Of a stretch of DNA of 55,808 nt, positions 8,992 through 17,038 are shown in pieces (position 1 is the stretch's first letter; each line of letters begins with the position of its first letter). Under the pieces are notes generated by a model, which made no database searches, was not told the DNA's origin, and saw only the letters and a list, made by a program, of their open reading frames with translations. The stretch is from an uncultured Oscillibacter sp. (GTDB lineage: Bacteria; Bacillota; Clostridia; Oscillospirales; Oscillospiraceae). Position numbers and translations under genes: made by a program. The DNA lies in the NCBI GenBank assembly GCA_950097035.1, contig CATNDT010000001.1:12878-68685 (forward strand), in the 5' to 3' direction.

Positions 8992-10320
8992 ATGGCACGA
9001 ACCAAGAAAGACCAGACCGTTGAGACCCCGACCGATGAGCTGCTTGCCGGCCAGCCTGCAGCTGGGGCAGATCTGCCCCAGACTGAGATGGAATCGGGCG
9101 GAACACCCGGGGACACGGCGCTGCCCGATTTGGAACTGGCCGCCGCCGCATCGCTGGATCCCGACCGTTCCCAGACTGACCTGGAAGCTGATGAAGGTGG
9201 AGAGCCCGACCAGGATGACCTCGTTGAAGGCTCCCAGACCGATCTGAAAGCGGCAGGAAATTCGGAAGACGGCGCAGATCCGCTGAAAGAATCTGTCCAT
9301 CTCCAGACTGACTTTGAATTGCCCTCTGATGGGCGCCCGACCGAGTCGCCGGATGAAGAATTGGACCCCGCGCCCCAGACTGACTCCAAACAGCCCGGGA
9401 AAAAGCTCCGGATGCCTGGCCGGCGCGGTCCGCGTGTGGTATCCATCGACGCTGAGCGCACAGTGGAGACCGATGCGGATAAGCTGCGCAATGATCTGCT
9501 GGATCTGGTGGAGTCGTTAAAGAGTAAGAAAATCCTTACTGGCACCATTCAAGGTGTGGAACGCTTGGCGGATAATCCGGAGATGTCCTATGCCGTCACC
9601 TACCACGGCGACTACAAGATCATCATCCCGGTGCTGGAGGCGGTGGAGGAACCGGAGGACTACCGCGGCCAGCCCAAAGGCGATGTCCTCCACTACCTGC
9701 TCAACAAGCGGCTGGGCGCCGAGGTGGATTACATCGTCAAGGGCATCGACCAAGAGAGCGGTATCGTGGCCGCCAGCCGTCTGGAGGCTATGGCCATGAA
9801 GCGCCGTGAGTATTACTTCCGTACCGACCGGGATGGCAATTACCAGATCTACGAGGGTATCCGGGCCGAGGCCCGGGTGGTATCGGTCATCCGGGCAGGC
9901 ATCTTCGTGGATCTGTTCGGCGCAGAGTGTTATATCCCTCTGCGGGAGTTGTCCTACCAGCGCTGGGTGGACGCCACCACCCACTACCAGCCTGGCCAGC
10001 GTGTGCTGGTGAAGGTGCTGGGCGTAGACCGCACCGACCGGAACAAGCTCCATGTCTCCGCCTCCATCAAGCAGGCGGGGGAAAACCCCTATGAGAAGGC
10101 CCTGAAGAAATACTCGGTGGGCAACCGCTATGTCGGCACCGTCAGCATGGTGGACACCACCGGCGTATTCGTTTCTCTGGACGGCATCGACTGCCTCTGC
10201 ACTTATCCCAAGCGCGGCCGCCCGCCTCGGGGCAGCCGGGTCACTGTGCGGATCCTGGGCATCAACCACGAGAGCAACCGGATCTGGGGTACCATCACCC
10301 ATATTTCTACCGCTTGGTAG
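8992..10320 (+). CDS. S1 RNA-binding domain protein with QTD repeats
   Basis: A 442-aa protein starting at the ATG after AAGGAGG (8977-8983), not at the track start 8944. Residues 1-150 are acidic and disordered and carry five spaced [PSL]QT[DE] motifs at 21-31 residue intervals. A middle domain of about 130 residues (RNDLLDLVESLKSKKILTG onward) is not recognised. Two S1-type OB folds follow, about residues 286-362 (ARVVSVIRAGIFVDLFG) and 373-441 (GTVSMVDTTGVFVSLDG). S1 domains bind RNA or single-stranded DNA, so a role with transferred strand or mRNA is possible. This gene type is common next to VirD4 in such ICEs; the function is unknown. Confidence 0.8.
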   Translation: MARTKKDQTVETPTDELLAGQPAAGADLPQTEMESGGTPGDTALPDLELAAAASLDPDRSQTDLEADEGGEPDQDDLVEGSQTDLKAAGNSEDGADPLKESVHLQTDFELPSDGRPTESPDEELDPAPQTDSKQPGKKLRMPGRRGPRVVSIDAERTVETDADKLRNDLLDLVESLKSKKILTGTIQGVERLADNPEMSYAVTYHGDYKIIIPVLEAVEEPEDYRGQPKGDVLHYLLNKRLGAEVDYIVKGIDQESGIVAASRLEAMAMKRREYYFRTDRDGNYQIYEGIRAEARVVSVIRAGIFVDLFGAECYIPLRELSYQRWVDATTHYQPGQRVLVKVLGVDRTDRNKLHVSASIKQAGENPYEKALKKYSVGNRYVGTVSMVDTTGVFVSLDGIDCLCTYPKRGRPPRGSRVTVRILGINHESNRIWGTITHISTAW

Positions 10321-10330
10321 AATAAATCAA

Positions 10331-10365
10331 TGTGACAAAACCGAAAACTGACGAAGTTTGTCACA
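10331..10365. promoter_or_regulatory. inverted repeat downstream of the S1 gene
   Basis: TGTGACAAAAC (10331-10341) is matched by GTTTGTCACA (10356-10365) with one bulged A. The loop is 14 nt. There is no T-run after the stem, so it is not a typical terminator. It could be a protein-binding site, an RNA-processing hairpin or part of the leader of the next gene. Confidence 0.5.
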
Positions 10366-10390
10366 TAAATGCCGTCAACCTTACTTTTGA

Positions 10391-10433
10391 GGAGGGGGAA
10401 GCTGATGCGCGCTCCCCCCTCCATTTATGGAGG
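10391..10433 (+). promoter_or_regulatory. competing hairpins over a ribosome-binding site
   Basis: GGAGGGGG (10391-10398) is the exact complement of CCCCCTCC (10415-10422). The same CCTCC also pairs with TGGAGG (10428-10433) across a 4-nt loop, and that GGAGG is the ribosome site for the ATG at 10441. The two stems exclude each other, so this can act as a translational switch. The first arm is also a plausible ribosome site for an in-frame ATG at 10405, which would give an N-terminally extended product. Confidence 0.5.
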
Positions 10434-10440
10434 AATATAC

Positions 10441-10986
10441 ATGAAACGACCTGCAAAAGGCATACAGGCTGGCAGGCCTGTGTTCATAGGGCTGAGCATC
10501 CTGCTACTGATGGCTTTGCTATGTCCCGCGGCCCTCGCCGATACCGGTGCGGATACCCCGCAAATCACCCAGCAGCCCGATCAGCTCATTCTGCAGCTGG
10601 GTACCCGCTGGGCCGGTGTGGAGTTTGAACTGCGCACCGATGCCGGCGTCTTCCCGGTCCCTGTGGTGGTAGATGAATCGGGCGTCCTGACCATGGACTT
10701 GGGCGGCAGCACCACATATACCCTCAGCTGTATCAACTCGACCGTTCCCATCCCTGACCCTGGGCCGGAACAGACGGATACAGATCAGCCCACCACCCCG
10801 CCTGCGGTAGAACCTGAGCCGGATGATCGTCCTGCATCCGAGCCCCAGGGGATCCGACCACTCTATGTAGCAGTGTTTCTCATCGGTCTGATCGCTGCCG
10901 TAGCCGGCCTGACCGCGCTTCACATCTCTCAGAAGCGCCGGCAGGCCGCCTATGACGAGTGGTATGACGACGAAGACGAGCCCTGA
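10441..10986 (+). CDS. secreted single-pass membrane protein of the ICE
   Basis: A 181-aa protein with a signal peptide (hydrophobic core FIGLSILLLMALLC, probable cleavage after ALA), an extracellular domain of about 75 residues, a Pro/Glu-rich spacer, a C-terminal membrane segment (LYVAVFLIGLIAAVAG) and an acidic tail. No catalytic motif is seen. The ATG at 10441 has GGAGG seven bases upstream; the track start at 10369 has no ribosome site. An alternative in-frame start at 10405 also has GAGGAGG. It probably sits at the surface with the mating apparatus. Confidence 0.75.
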   Translation: MKRPAKGIQAGRPVFIGLSILLLMALLCPAALADTGADTPQITQQPDQLILQLGTRWAGVEFELRTDAGVFPVPVVVDESGVLTMDLGGSTTYTLSCINSTVPIPDPGPEQTDTDQPTTPPAVEPEPDDRPASEPQGIRPLYVAVFLIGLIAAVAGLTALHISQKRRQAAYDEWYDDEDEP

Positions 10987-11059
10987 AACCGACTTTGTAC
11001 TCCCAGACCGACTTTGGCCCAAAAAGTGTGAATAAACCGTGTATTTTCAAGGCTTTTCG

Positions 11060-11088
11060 TTGACTTATCGAGCCTTTTATGCTATCAT
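11060..11088 (+). promoter_or_regulatory. promoter of the DUF3268/sigma operon
   Basis: TTGACT, then exactly 17 nt, then TATCAT. Transcription would begin near 11095, giving a 265-nt leader before the first gene. This is one of the best sigma-A-type promoters in the transfer region and marks a new transcription unit. Confidence 0.7.
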
Positions 11089-11232
11089 TTTATTATAGCA
11101 AGACGCTGTGCTCAGGCTTTCGATATGTCGGGGCGCCTCGGCATCAGACCTGCTGAAAGTACGGCAGGAAATCGTTACGGATCCGCTGCGCGGTCGGTTC
11201 CACAAAGCGCACGTCTTGTGTCTAAAATATGT

Positions 11233-11341
11233 AGCCGGAAGGCTGCTGAAATACAGTACAGAGTCAATGGCTGGATGCGACCCCACTATTCCAGCACTTG
11301 ATTCTGTATTGTCTTTTTTCGGCAGTCTTCCGGCTTTTTTT
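11233..11341 (+). ncRNA. long structured leader RNA upstream of the DUF3268 gene
   Basis: A roughly 30-bp interrupted hairpin. AGCCGGAAG pairs with CTTCCGGCT (9 bp), CTGC with GCAG, TACAGAGTCAA with TTGATTCTGTA (11 bp, one G-U) and GCTGGA with TCCAGC at the tip. The outer stem is followed by seven T. The inner stem alone is followed by TTGTCTTTTTT, so there are two nested terminators. The next gene's ribosome site begins seven bases later, which suggests transcription attenuation. A DUF3268 RNA motif has been reported from comparative genomics upstream of this gene family; I cannot confirm that this is an instance without a covariance model. Confidence 0.7.
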
Positions 11342-11361
11342 GTCTTTTGGAGGTTTTGACT

Positions 11362-11844
11362 ATGAAATACAAAGCAAATCGAGGCCGGGCCAGCACCATC
11401 CCAAAGCCCGGCCAGCTGAAGTGCCACTGCGGCCGGCCGGCAGTCCTGCGCAGCGCCGAGGGCATCTGCAAGACCCACCGGCCAGGGGCCATGGTCTATG
11501 TCTGCTCCGACTACCCTGCGTGCAACTCGTTTGTCATGGCGCATTCAGACACCTTGGCGCCTATGGGCAGCCTGGCCGGCCCGGAACTGAGGCGGCTGCG
11601 GTATGAGGCGCACCAGGAGTTTGACCGGCTCTACAAGACCGGGCTGATGACCAGAAACGAGGCGTACCGCTGGCTGAGCTATATCGTACAGGCTCCCATG
11701 TCCCATGCCCACATCGGACATCTGGGCGAGTATTACTGCAGAATGGTGATCCGGGAGAGCAGGAAACTGTTGTCCCAGAAGCTGGGGTCTGAAATGGCCT
11801 TGGCAAAAGCAGCAGGAGGTGAATATTATGCTGCCGCTCACTAA
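11362..11844 (+). CDS. DUF3268-family zinc-finger protein
   Basis: A 160-aa protein with an N-terminal zinc-binding region (CHCGRPA, then ICKTHRP, then YVCSDYPACNSFV) and a helical C-terminal half. The pattern is that of the DUF3268 zinc-finger domain (PF11672) found in clostridial mobile elements, where the role is unknown but nucleic-acid binding is likely. GGAGG precedes the ATG. It is the first gene after a strong promoter and a terminator-like leader, and it overlaps the sigma-like gene by 17 nt, so the two are co-expressed. Confidence 0.8.
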   Translation: MKYKANRGRASTIPKPGQLKCHCGRPAVLRSAEGICKTHRPGAMVYVCSDYPACNSFVMAHSDTLAPMGSLAGPELRRLRYEAHQEFDRLYKTGLMTRNEAYRWLSYIVQAPMSHAHIGHLGEYYCRMVIRESRKLLSQKLGSEMALAKAAGGEYYAAAH

Positions 11845-12361
11845 AGAGCAGCGGGAAAAGGTCGAGGCAAATATGGGCCTGGTAGGGAAAGTCATCAAGG
11901 ACTGTGTCCATACGCTGGATAAGGGCTGTATCTACGACTATAATGACCTGTTCCAAATCGGGTGCATCGGCCTGTGCAAAGCCGCCCAAACCGACCAGTC
12001 TGGCAAGGGCGCATTCTCCACCTACGCCTATCTCCTGATCCGCAATGAGATCTACACCCAGTTGGAGTACGCCACCCGGCGCGGACGTGAGCAGGCTACG
12101 GACCCGGCGGAGCTGCCCTGCTGTGTGGAAAATCGCGTCCTGGAGCAGACTGAGTCCTGCGCCGCGCTGATGGGCCTGCTGGACCGGGCGGAGGAGGCGG
12201 CGACCGGTGTTACGCTGAAAGGGATCCAGGCCATTCGCCTACTGGCGGATGGGTACAGCAACCGGGAGATCGGCGAGCGGTTCGGTGTGCCGGCCAACCA
12301 TGTGACGGCTTGGGTGGCTAAGGCGAGACGGATGATTGCGCAGCAGGCGGCGTGTTCTTGA
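11828..12361 (+). CDS. small sigma-70-like factor of the ICE
   Basis: A 177-aa sigma-like protein. The ATG at 11828 is used because the track GTG at 11819 lies in the ribosome site AGGAGGTGA. Region 2-like sequence spans about residues 12-85 (DYNDLFQIGCIGLCKAA, FSTYAYLLIRNEIYTQLEYATRRG). A region 4-like HTH is near the end (GYSNREIGERFGVPANHVTAWVAKARRMI). It probably directs RNA polymerase to ICE promoters or acts as a modified regulator. Its overlap with the DUF3268 gene places both under the structured leader. Confidence 0.82.
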   Translation: MLPLTKEQREKVEANMGLVGKVIKDCVHTLDKGCIYDYNDLFQIGCIGLCKAAQTDQSGKGAFSTYAYLLIRNEIYTQLEYATRRGREQATDPAELPCCVENRVLEQTESCAALMGLLDRAEEAATGVTLKGIQAIRLLADGYSNREIGERFGVPANHVTAWVAKARRMIAQQAACS

Positions 12362-12467
12362 ACTGACGCTCCATGTGGCAAGGATCACGAATGCCACAAA
12401 GAGCTCCCCTCACCCGAACAGGCATATCTTGCCGCCTCTTTTATGCAATATATGTCAAATATTGTGG

Positions 12468-12566
12468 CCTTGTTAGGCGGGAATTTTCAATAAAGAGATT
12501 GTTTCTTTGCGGCAAGTAGGGTATAATATTGGAGAGCAGAACCTTGTTGGGCGGAAATCTTCAATG
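12468..12566. repeat. imperfect direct repeat flanking a promoter
   Basis: CCTTGTTAGGCGGGAATTTT begins at 12468, and CCTTGTTGGGCGGAAATCTT begins at 12542. The similarity extends over about 24 nt with 21 identities. The 74-nt period brackets the promoter at 12499-12527. It could be a pair of operator sites or a local duplication. Confidence 0.5.
12499..12527 (+). promoter_or_regulatory. promoter of the AAA/DUF4143 gene
   Basis: TTGTTT, 17 nt, TATAAT. The predicted start is near 12534, about 47 nt before the ATG. The gene is thus expressed separately from the ICE operon, whose last stop is at 12361. Between them lies an inverted repeat TGTGGCA/TGCCACA (12374-12398) without a T-run. Confidence 0.7.
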
Positions 12567-12580
12567 GAGGGAATGGTTTT

Positions 12581-13870
12581 ATGGAGATCCAACGAGACAG
12601 CTATCTGGAGCAGCTGATCGCATACCGCTGGGATGGAATGGTAAAGGTCATCACGGGGATTCGGCGGTGCGGGAAATCCTATCTCCTGAAAGTGTTGTTC
12701 AGGCGCTACCTGGTGGAGCAGGGCGTCAAGCCTGAGCAGATCATTACGATTGAGCTTGACTTGGCTAAGGATATCAAGTACCGCAACCCGCTGGAGCTTG
12801 CCGCGTTCGTCCGAGGGCAGGTGGAGGGGAAAGCGGAGCAGTTCTACCTCTTTGTGGACGAGATCCAGATGTCCGACCAGGTGGCCAACCCCTACAATCC
12901 GGAGGGCGCCAGGATCACCTTTTACGACGCGCTGAACGACCTGCGAAGCCTGGAGAACCTGGATGTCTATGTGACCGGCAGCAATTCCAGGATGCTGTCC
13001 TCGGACATTCTGACGGAGTTCCGCGGCCGCAGCGACGAGGTGCGGGTCCATCCCCTGAGCTTTTCCGAATACTATTCCGCTGTGGGCGGCGACAAGAACG
13101 AGGCTTTCGATGACTACGCCTTCTACGGCGGGATGCCGCTGATCCTCTCCCGCCCGACGGACGCCGCGAAGATGAATTACTTGAAGGCGCTGTTCTCCGA
13201 GGTCTACCTCAAGGACATCGTGGAGCGAAAGCATATCGAACACCAGGACGTGCTGGAGCAGATTCTGGACCTGCTGTGTTCCTCCATCGGCTCGCTGTCC
13301 AATCCCAACAAGATTGCGAATACCATGAAGAGTAAAATGAAGGTCACTGTGGCCGCCAACACCATACGCGCTTACATCAGCCATTTGGAGGACGCGTTCC
13401 TGTTTTCAGAGAGCAAGCGGTATGACGTGAAGGGCAAGGCGTATTTTGACTCCCCCCTCAAGTATTACTGCGAGGACATCGGCCTTAGAAACGCGCGGAT
13501 CGGGTTCCGGCAGCAGGAGATGACCCACATCATGGAGAATATCCTCTATAACGAGCTGGTCGCCCGGGGCCTATCCGTGGATGTGGGCGTTGTCTACGCC
13601 CGGACGATCAATCCAAATGGGAACTCCGTCCGGGTCCCCCGGGAGATCGACTTCGTGGTGACTTCAGGCAGTAAGAAGACCTATATCCAGTCCGCCTATG
13701 CCATGGACACGGAGGAAAAGACGGAGGCTGAGACCCGCCCCTTCGCCCTGACGGGAGACTCCTTCCCCAAGATCGTGGTACGGAAGGATATGGGCAGGCG
13801 CTGGTATGACGACAGTGGTATCTTGCATATCAACGTGATCGACTTTCTCCTGGATAAAACGCTGGTCTAA
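12581..13870 (+). CDS. AAA ATPase with DUF4143 domain
   Basis: A 429-aa P-loop protein of the AAA_14/DUF4143 type. Walker A is GIRRCGKSYLL (about residue 27), Walker B is FYLFVDEIQ (about 90), and a sensor-like VYVTGSNSRML follows. After the ATPase comes a winged-helix segment, then a DUF4143 region ending in EIDFVV...YIQ, which fits a degenerate restriction-endonuclease fold. The family is widespread and has no settled function; defence or toxin roles have been suggested. GGAGG precedes the ATG. It stands alone with its own promoter between the ICE module and the cargo block. Confidence 0.9.
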   Translation: MEIQRDSYLEQLIAYRWDGMVKVITGIRRCGKSYLLKVLFRRYLVEQGVKPEQIITIELDLAKDIKYRNPLELAAFVRGQVEGKAEQFYLFVDEIQMSDQVANPYNPEGARITFYDALNDLRSLENLDVYVTGSNSRMLSSDILTEFRGRSDEVRVHPLSFSEYYSAVGGDKNEAFDDYAFYGGMPLILSRPTDAAKMNYLKALFSEVYLKDIVERKHIEHQDVLEQILDLLCSSIGSLSNPNKIANTMKSKMKVTVAANTIRAYISHLEDAFLFSESKRYDVKGKAYFDSPLKYYCEDIGLRNARIGFRQQEMTHIMENILYNELVARGLSVDVGVVYARTINPNGNSVRVPREIDFVVTSGSKKTYIQSAYAMDTEEKTEAETRPFALTGDSFPKIVVRKDMGRRWYDDSGILHINVIDFLLDKTLV

Positions 13871-13900
13871 GCAGAGGTTTTTTCCCGCTGTCTGAAAAGA

Positions 13901-13945
13901 CTACCCGCTGCGGGTAGGGCGGAGAAAGATTCTCCATGGTATCAT
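13901..13945 (+). promoter_or_regulatory. regulon operator and promoter, copy a
   Basis: The palindrome CTACCCGCTGCGGGTAG (13901-13917), 22 nt, then TATCAT (13940-13945). No -35 hexamer is needed at this position, as the palindrome occupies -51 to -35 relative to a start near 13952. It is preceded by AAAAGA, as in two of the other copies. It drives the solute-binding/LuxR operon after a leader of about 68 nt. Confidence 0.8.
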
Positions 13946-14019
13946 AAAGCTGGATAAGACTGCTTATCCGCATATCATGTGATGTATTTTGGACCGCTTG
14001 TAAAGCAAAGGTGAAGAAT

Positions 14020-15399
14020 ATGGCAAACAGGAAATTGACATGGCTTTTACTCGGTGCGCTGATCCTCTCGCTCTGTGTGGGCTGCTCTGGTTCACCCAGG
14101 CAGGAGGATACGCCCACCACCATCACCGTCTGGCATGTCTACGGCGGCCAGACGGACTCCCCCCTCAACGACTGCATCGCTCGGTTCAATCAGACGGTGG
14201 GCAAGGAGCAGGGGATCAATGTGCAGGTGACCTCGGTATCCAACACCAACACCATCCACGAGGCGGTGCTGGCCTCCGCCAACGGAGAGCCCGGCGCCTC
14301 GGAACTGCCCGACCTGTTCATCTCCTACCCCAAAACGGTGCTGGCCCTGCCGGATGACAGCATCCTGGTGGACTATCGGGACTATTTCAGCCAGGAGGAG
14401 CTGGCCGCGTTCATCCCCGCCTTTTTGGAGGAGGGCGAAGTGAACGGCCGTCTGGTGGTGCTTCCGGTGGCCAAATCCACGGAGATCATGTATCTCAACC
14501 AGACGGCCTTCGACCGCTTCTCCGAGGCCACCGGCGTGACCATCGACGCTCTGGCAACATGGGAGGGGCTGTTTGAGGCGGCAGAGATCTACGCCGCCTG
14601 GACTGACGCCCAGACGCCAGATATCCCAGGGGACGGTAAATCCATGTTCGTCCACGACTACTACTTCAACTATTTCCAGGTGGGCGCCGAGTCCCTGGGC
14701 GAATCCTTCTTTGATGGCAGCCGGCTGGCCTTCGGCCCCGCATTCAGACAGGCGTGGGATGTGCTGGCCCGGGCGGCGCTGAACGGCGGTGTGTGGCTCC
14801 GGGGCGGATACGCTACCGAACCCATCCGCACCGGCAACTGCATCGTCAGCGTGGCCTCCTCCGCCAGCATTCTGTACTACTCCGACACCGTGACCTACTC
14901 GGACAACACCTCGGAGGAGATCACCATCAATTCCTACCCCTGCCCGGTCTTTGCTGGCGGCGAGAAGCTGGTCATGCAGCGCGGAGCCGGGTTCTGCACC
15001 GTCAAATCCACCCCGGAGCGGGAGCGGGCTGCCGTCACATTCCTAAAGTGGCTGACGGAGCCGGAGCGCAATGTGGACTTCGTGACCAAGGTTGGTTATA
15101 TGCCAGTGACCCAGGCCGCCTTTGACGACTATCTGCCCCAGGCCATCGAGACATTGGACAGTCCCAAGTACGCCTCCCTCTACCAGGCGTTCCTGGACAC
15201 CCAGGCGGCCTACGAATTCTATGTCCCGCCCCAGGTGGAGACTTATCTGGAACTGGAGACCAGCCTGGAGGATCAGGTACGGGCGCAGCTTACCCAGGGG
15301 CGACGAGAGTACCTGGACGCGGCGGAACCCGGATCGGCGCTGCTGGAGCAGATCAGCGAAGAGCGTTATTCCACATTCAAGCAGCTCCTGGGAAACTGA
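14020..15399 (+). CDS. extracellular solute-binding lipoprotein (family 1)
   Basis: A 459-aa lipoprotein with signal and lipobox LCVGC (Cys about residue 22), followed by an ABC-type solute-binding fold. TITVWHVYGG at the mature start, the middle LPVAKSTEIMYLNQTAF and late PVTQAAFDDYL are family-1 (sugar/oligosaccharide) features. The start is ATG 14020 after AAAGGTG; the track GTG at 14011 is inside that ribosome site. No permease or ATPase genes are adjacent. With a membrane-bound LuxR-type regulator 24 nt downstream, a sensing role (ligand presentation to the sensor) is more likely than transport. Regulated by operator copy a. Confidence 0.85.
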   Translation: MANRKLTWLLLGALILSLCVGCSGSPRQEDTPTTITVWHVYGGQTDSPLNDCIARFNQTVGKEQGINVQVTSVSNTNTIHEAVLASANGEPGASELPDLFISYPKTVLALPDDSILVDYRDYFSQEELAAFIPAFLEEGEVNGRLVVLPVAKSTEIMYLNQTAFDRFSEATGVTIDALATWEGLFEAAEIYAAWTDAQTPDIPGDGKSMFVHDYYFNYFQVGAESLGESFFDGSRLAFGPAFRQAWDVLARAALNGGVWLRGGYATEPIRTGNCIVSVASSASILYYSDTVTYSDNTSEEITINSYPCPVFAGGEKLVMQRGAGFCTVKSTPERERAAVTFLKWLTEPERNVDFVTKVGYMPVTQAAFDDYLPQAIETLDSPKYASLYQAFLDTQAAYEFYVPPQVETYLELETSLEDQVRAQLTQGRREYLDAAEPGSALLEQISEERYSTFKQLLGN

Positions 15400-15423
15400 C
15401 AAACGGAGAGGAGGACAGGCCAA

Positions 15424-17016
15424 GTGCTGAAGAAACTGAAAGAGCTGCGGGCACTCAATGCCTTTGCGAAAAAGCAAAGTGTTGGGATGCAGCGCAAGCT
15501 GATGCTCTACTGGCTGTCCATGATCCTGGCGGTCTTTGCGCTGGTCATGCTCCTCCTGTCCGTGGCCGGCACATTCTCCAGGGAGGACGACCGGCTCAAC
15601 CAGGTGCTGAATATCCAGATGCAGAACGCCGACGACCAGCTGACCGGCTGGCTGGATCACCTGACCGCCCAAGGCCTCAGCATGTCCAAGACGCTTAGCC
15701 GGGAGATCGAAACATTCCTGGCGGAAAAAGGTGTGGCGCTGGAACAGCTCAATGACCGGCCGGAACTGCTGCTGGAGCTGCAGGAGACCCTGTACGCTCA
15801 GGTGAACACCACGCTCCAGACGGCGGATTGCAGCGGGGCCTATGTGGTGCTGGACGCCACCACCAATACCGGTGCCGATACCGCCGGCCACTCCCGCAGC
15901 GGACTCTACCTCCGCTATGCCAACCTCAGCGCCACCAGCCCGGTGGACCCATCGGTGACCTACTTCCGGGGCATTCCCGACGTGGCCTGGCAAAAGGGAC
16001 TGGAGCTGCATAACCGCTGGAGCCTGGAGTTTGACATTGACCAGATCGCCGGATACGCCGACCTTGTATCCGGGCCGGTCAGCCGTCCGGCGGATCAATA
16101 CTACTGGACGGCACGGACGGGACTGAAGGACACCTGGGAGTCCGCCATGCTGCTGTGCGTCCCCATCGTAGGCAGCGATCAGACCGTTTACGGCGTGTGC
16201 GGCGTGGAGGTCAGCGCGCTGTACTTCCAGCTGTCCTGCCCGGCGGTGACGGGACAGTTCGGCTCCGCTGTGACGGTGCTGGCGCCCATTCAGGACAACC
16301 GGCTGGTGCTGGGCCAGGGCCTTGTGGGCGGCGTCAGCGGCACCTATCTGGAGGGACAGGAGACCTTCTCCATCCATCAGGGCCGGTATTTCAACACCTA
16401 TCTCTCTGAGAGCGGGCAGTACATCGGCCTGCAGACACCTATTCCCATCTCCAAGGAGGATACACAGGGGCTGCAGTGGGCGGTAGCCATCCTGCTGCCC
16501 CAGGAGAGCTATGCGGCATACAATGCCAATGTTCGTCAGACGTGGATCATTGCCGCACTGGCCTTCCTGCTGGTGCTGCTGGCCATTTCTTTCTTCCTAT
16601 CCCGGCGGTTTGTCCGGCCCATCGTCCGCACCCTCAGCCAGCTCCAGCAGGGGGAGGCCGCAGAGGGTACGATGCTCTCCGGCATCTCGGAGATAGACGA
16701 TCTGGCCCAGTTCCTGAGCACCAGGGATCAGAGCCTCAAGCTGGCCCAGGGCGAGCTGCCGCCCAACATTGCGGAGATGTTCGACCACTTTGCGGAGCGG
16801 AAATCCACGCTGACGGAGGCGGAGCGGAACATCCTGCGCTACTATATCGAGGGCCATGAGATCGCCGAGATCCCCGATTTGGCCTTCATCAGTATGAGCA
16901 CCGTGCGCAAGCACAACCGGAGCATTTATGAGAAGATGGGGGTAGCCTCGCGGGACGAGCTGATGCTCTATATCGACCTGTTCCGTCGATGCGGCCGCCT
17001 TCAGGAGCTGCTCTGA
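15424..17016 (+). CDS. membrane-bound sensor with C-terminal LuxR-type HTH
   Basis: A 530-aa one-component regulator. Segment 1 spans the membrane near residues 27-50, and an extracellular Cache-like domain of about 320 residues follows. Segment 2 (WIIAALAFLLVLLAISFFL, about 374-393) leads to a short HAMP-like linker. The last 70 residues are a LuxR/NarL-type HTH (LTEAERNILRYYIEGHEIAEI...STVRKHNRSIYEKMGV). Keeping the DNA-binding domain on a membrane sensor is unusual for LuxR-type regulators. The start is GTG with AGGAGG upstream. It is co-transcribed with the solute-binding lipoprotein, probably its ligand source. It is a candidate for binding the four-copy operator, making copy a autoregulatory. 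Confidence 0.8.
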   Translation: MLKKLKELRALNAFAKKQSVGMQRKLMLYWLSMILAVFALVMLLLSVAGTFSREDDRLNQVLNIQMQNADDQLTGWLDHLTAQGLSMSKTLSREIETFLAEKGVALEQLNDRPELLLELQETLYAQVNTTLQTADCSGAYVVLDATTNTGADTAGHSRSGLYLRYANLSATSPVDPSVTYFRGIPDVAWQKGLELHNRWSLEFDIDQIAGYADLVSGPVSRPADQYYWTARTGLKDTWESAMLLCVPIVGSDQTVYGVCGVEVSALYFQLSCPAVTGQFGSAVTVLAPIQDNRLVLGQGLVGGVSGTYLEGQETFSIHQGRYFNTYLSESGQYIGLQTPIPISKEDTQGLQWAVAILLPQESYAAYNANVRQTWIIAALAFLLVLLAISFFLSRRFVRPIVRTLSQLQQGEAAEGTMLSGISEIDDLAQFLSTRDQSLKLAQGELPPNIAEMFDHFAERKSTLTEAERNILRYYIEGHEIAEIPDLAFISMSTVRKHNRSIYEKMGVASRDELMLYIDLFRRCGRLQELL

Positions 17017-17038
17017 AAATTGAAACTGACTTAGCAGA

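Noticed and set aside
10331-10440. Origin of transfer between the S1 gene and the membrane protein gene
   Set aside because: An inverted repeat exists, but there is no relaxase gene in the window and no recognisable nic motif, so the idea cannot be supported.
13871-13900. Terminator between the DUF4143 gene and operator copy a
   Set aside because: There is a run of six T but no convincing stem before it, unlike at copies b, c and d.
15043-16377. 444-aa minus-strand ORF
   Set aside because: It is antisense to the solute-binding and LuxR-sensor genes and rich in His, Gln and Gly as expected of a shadow frame.
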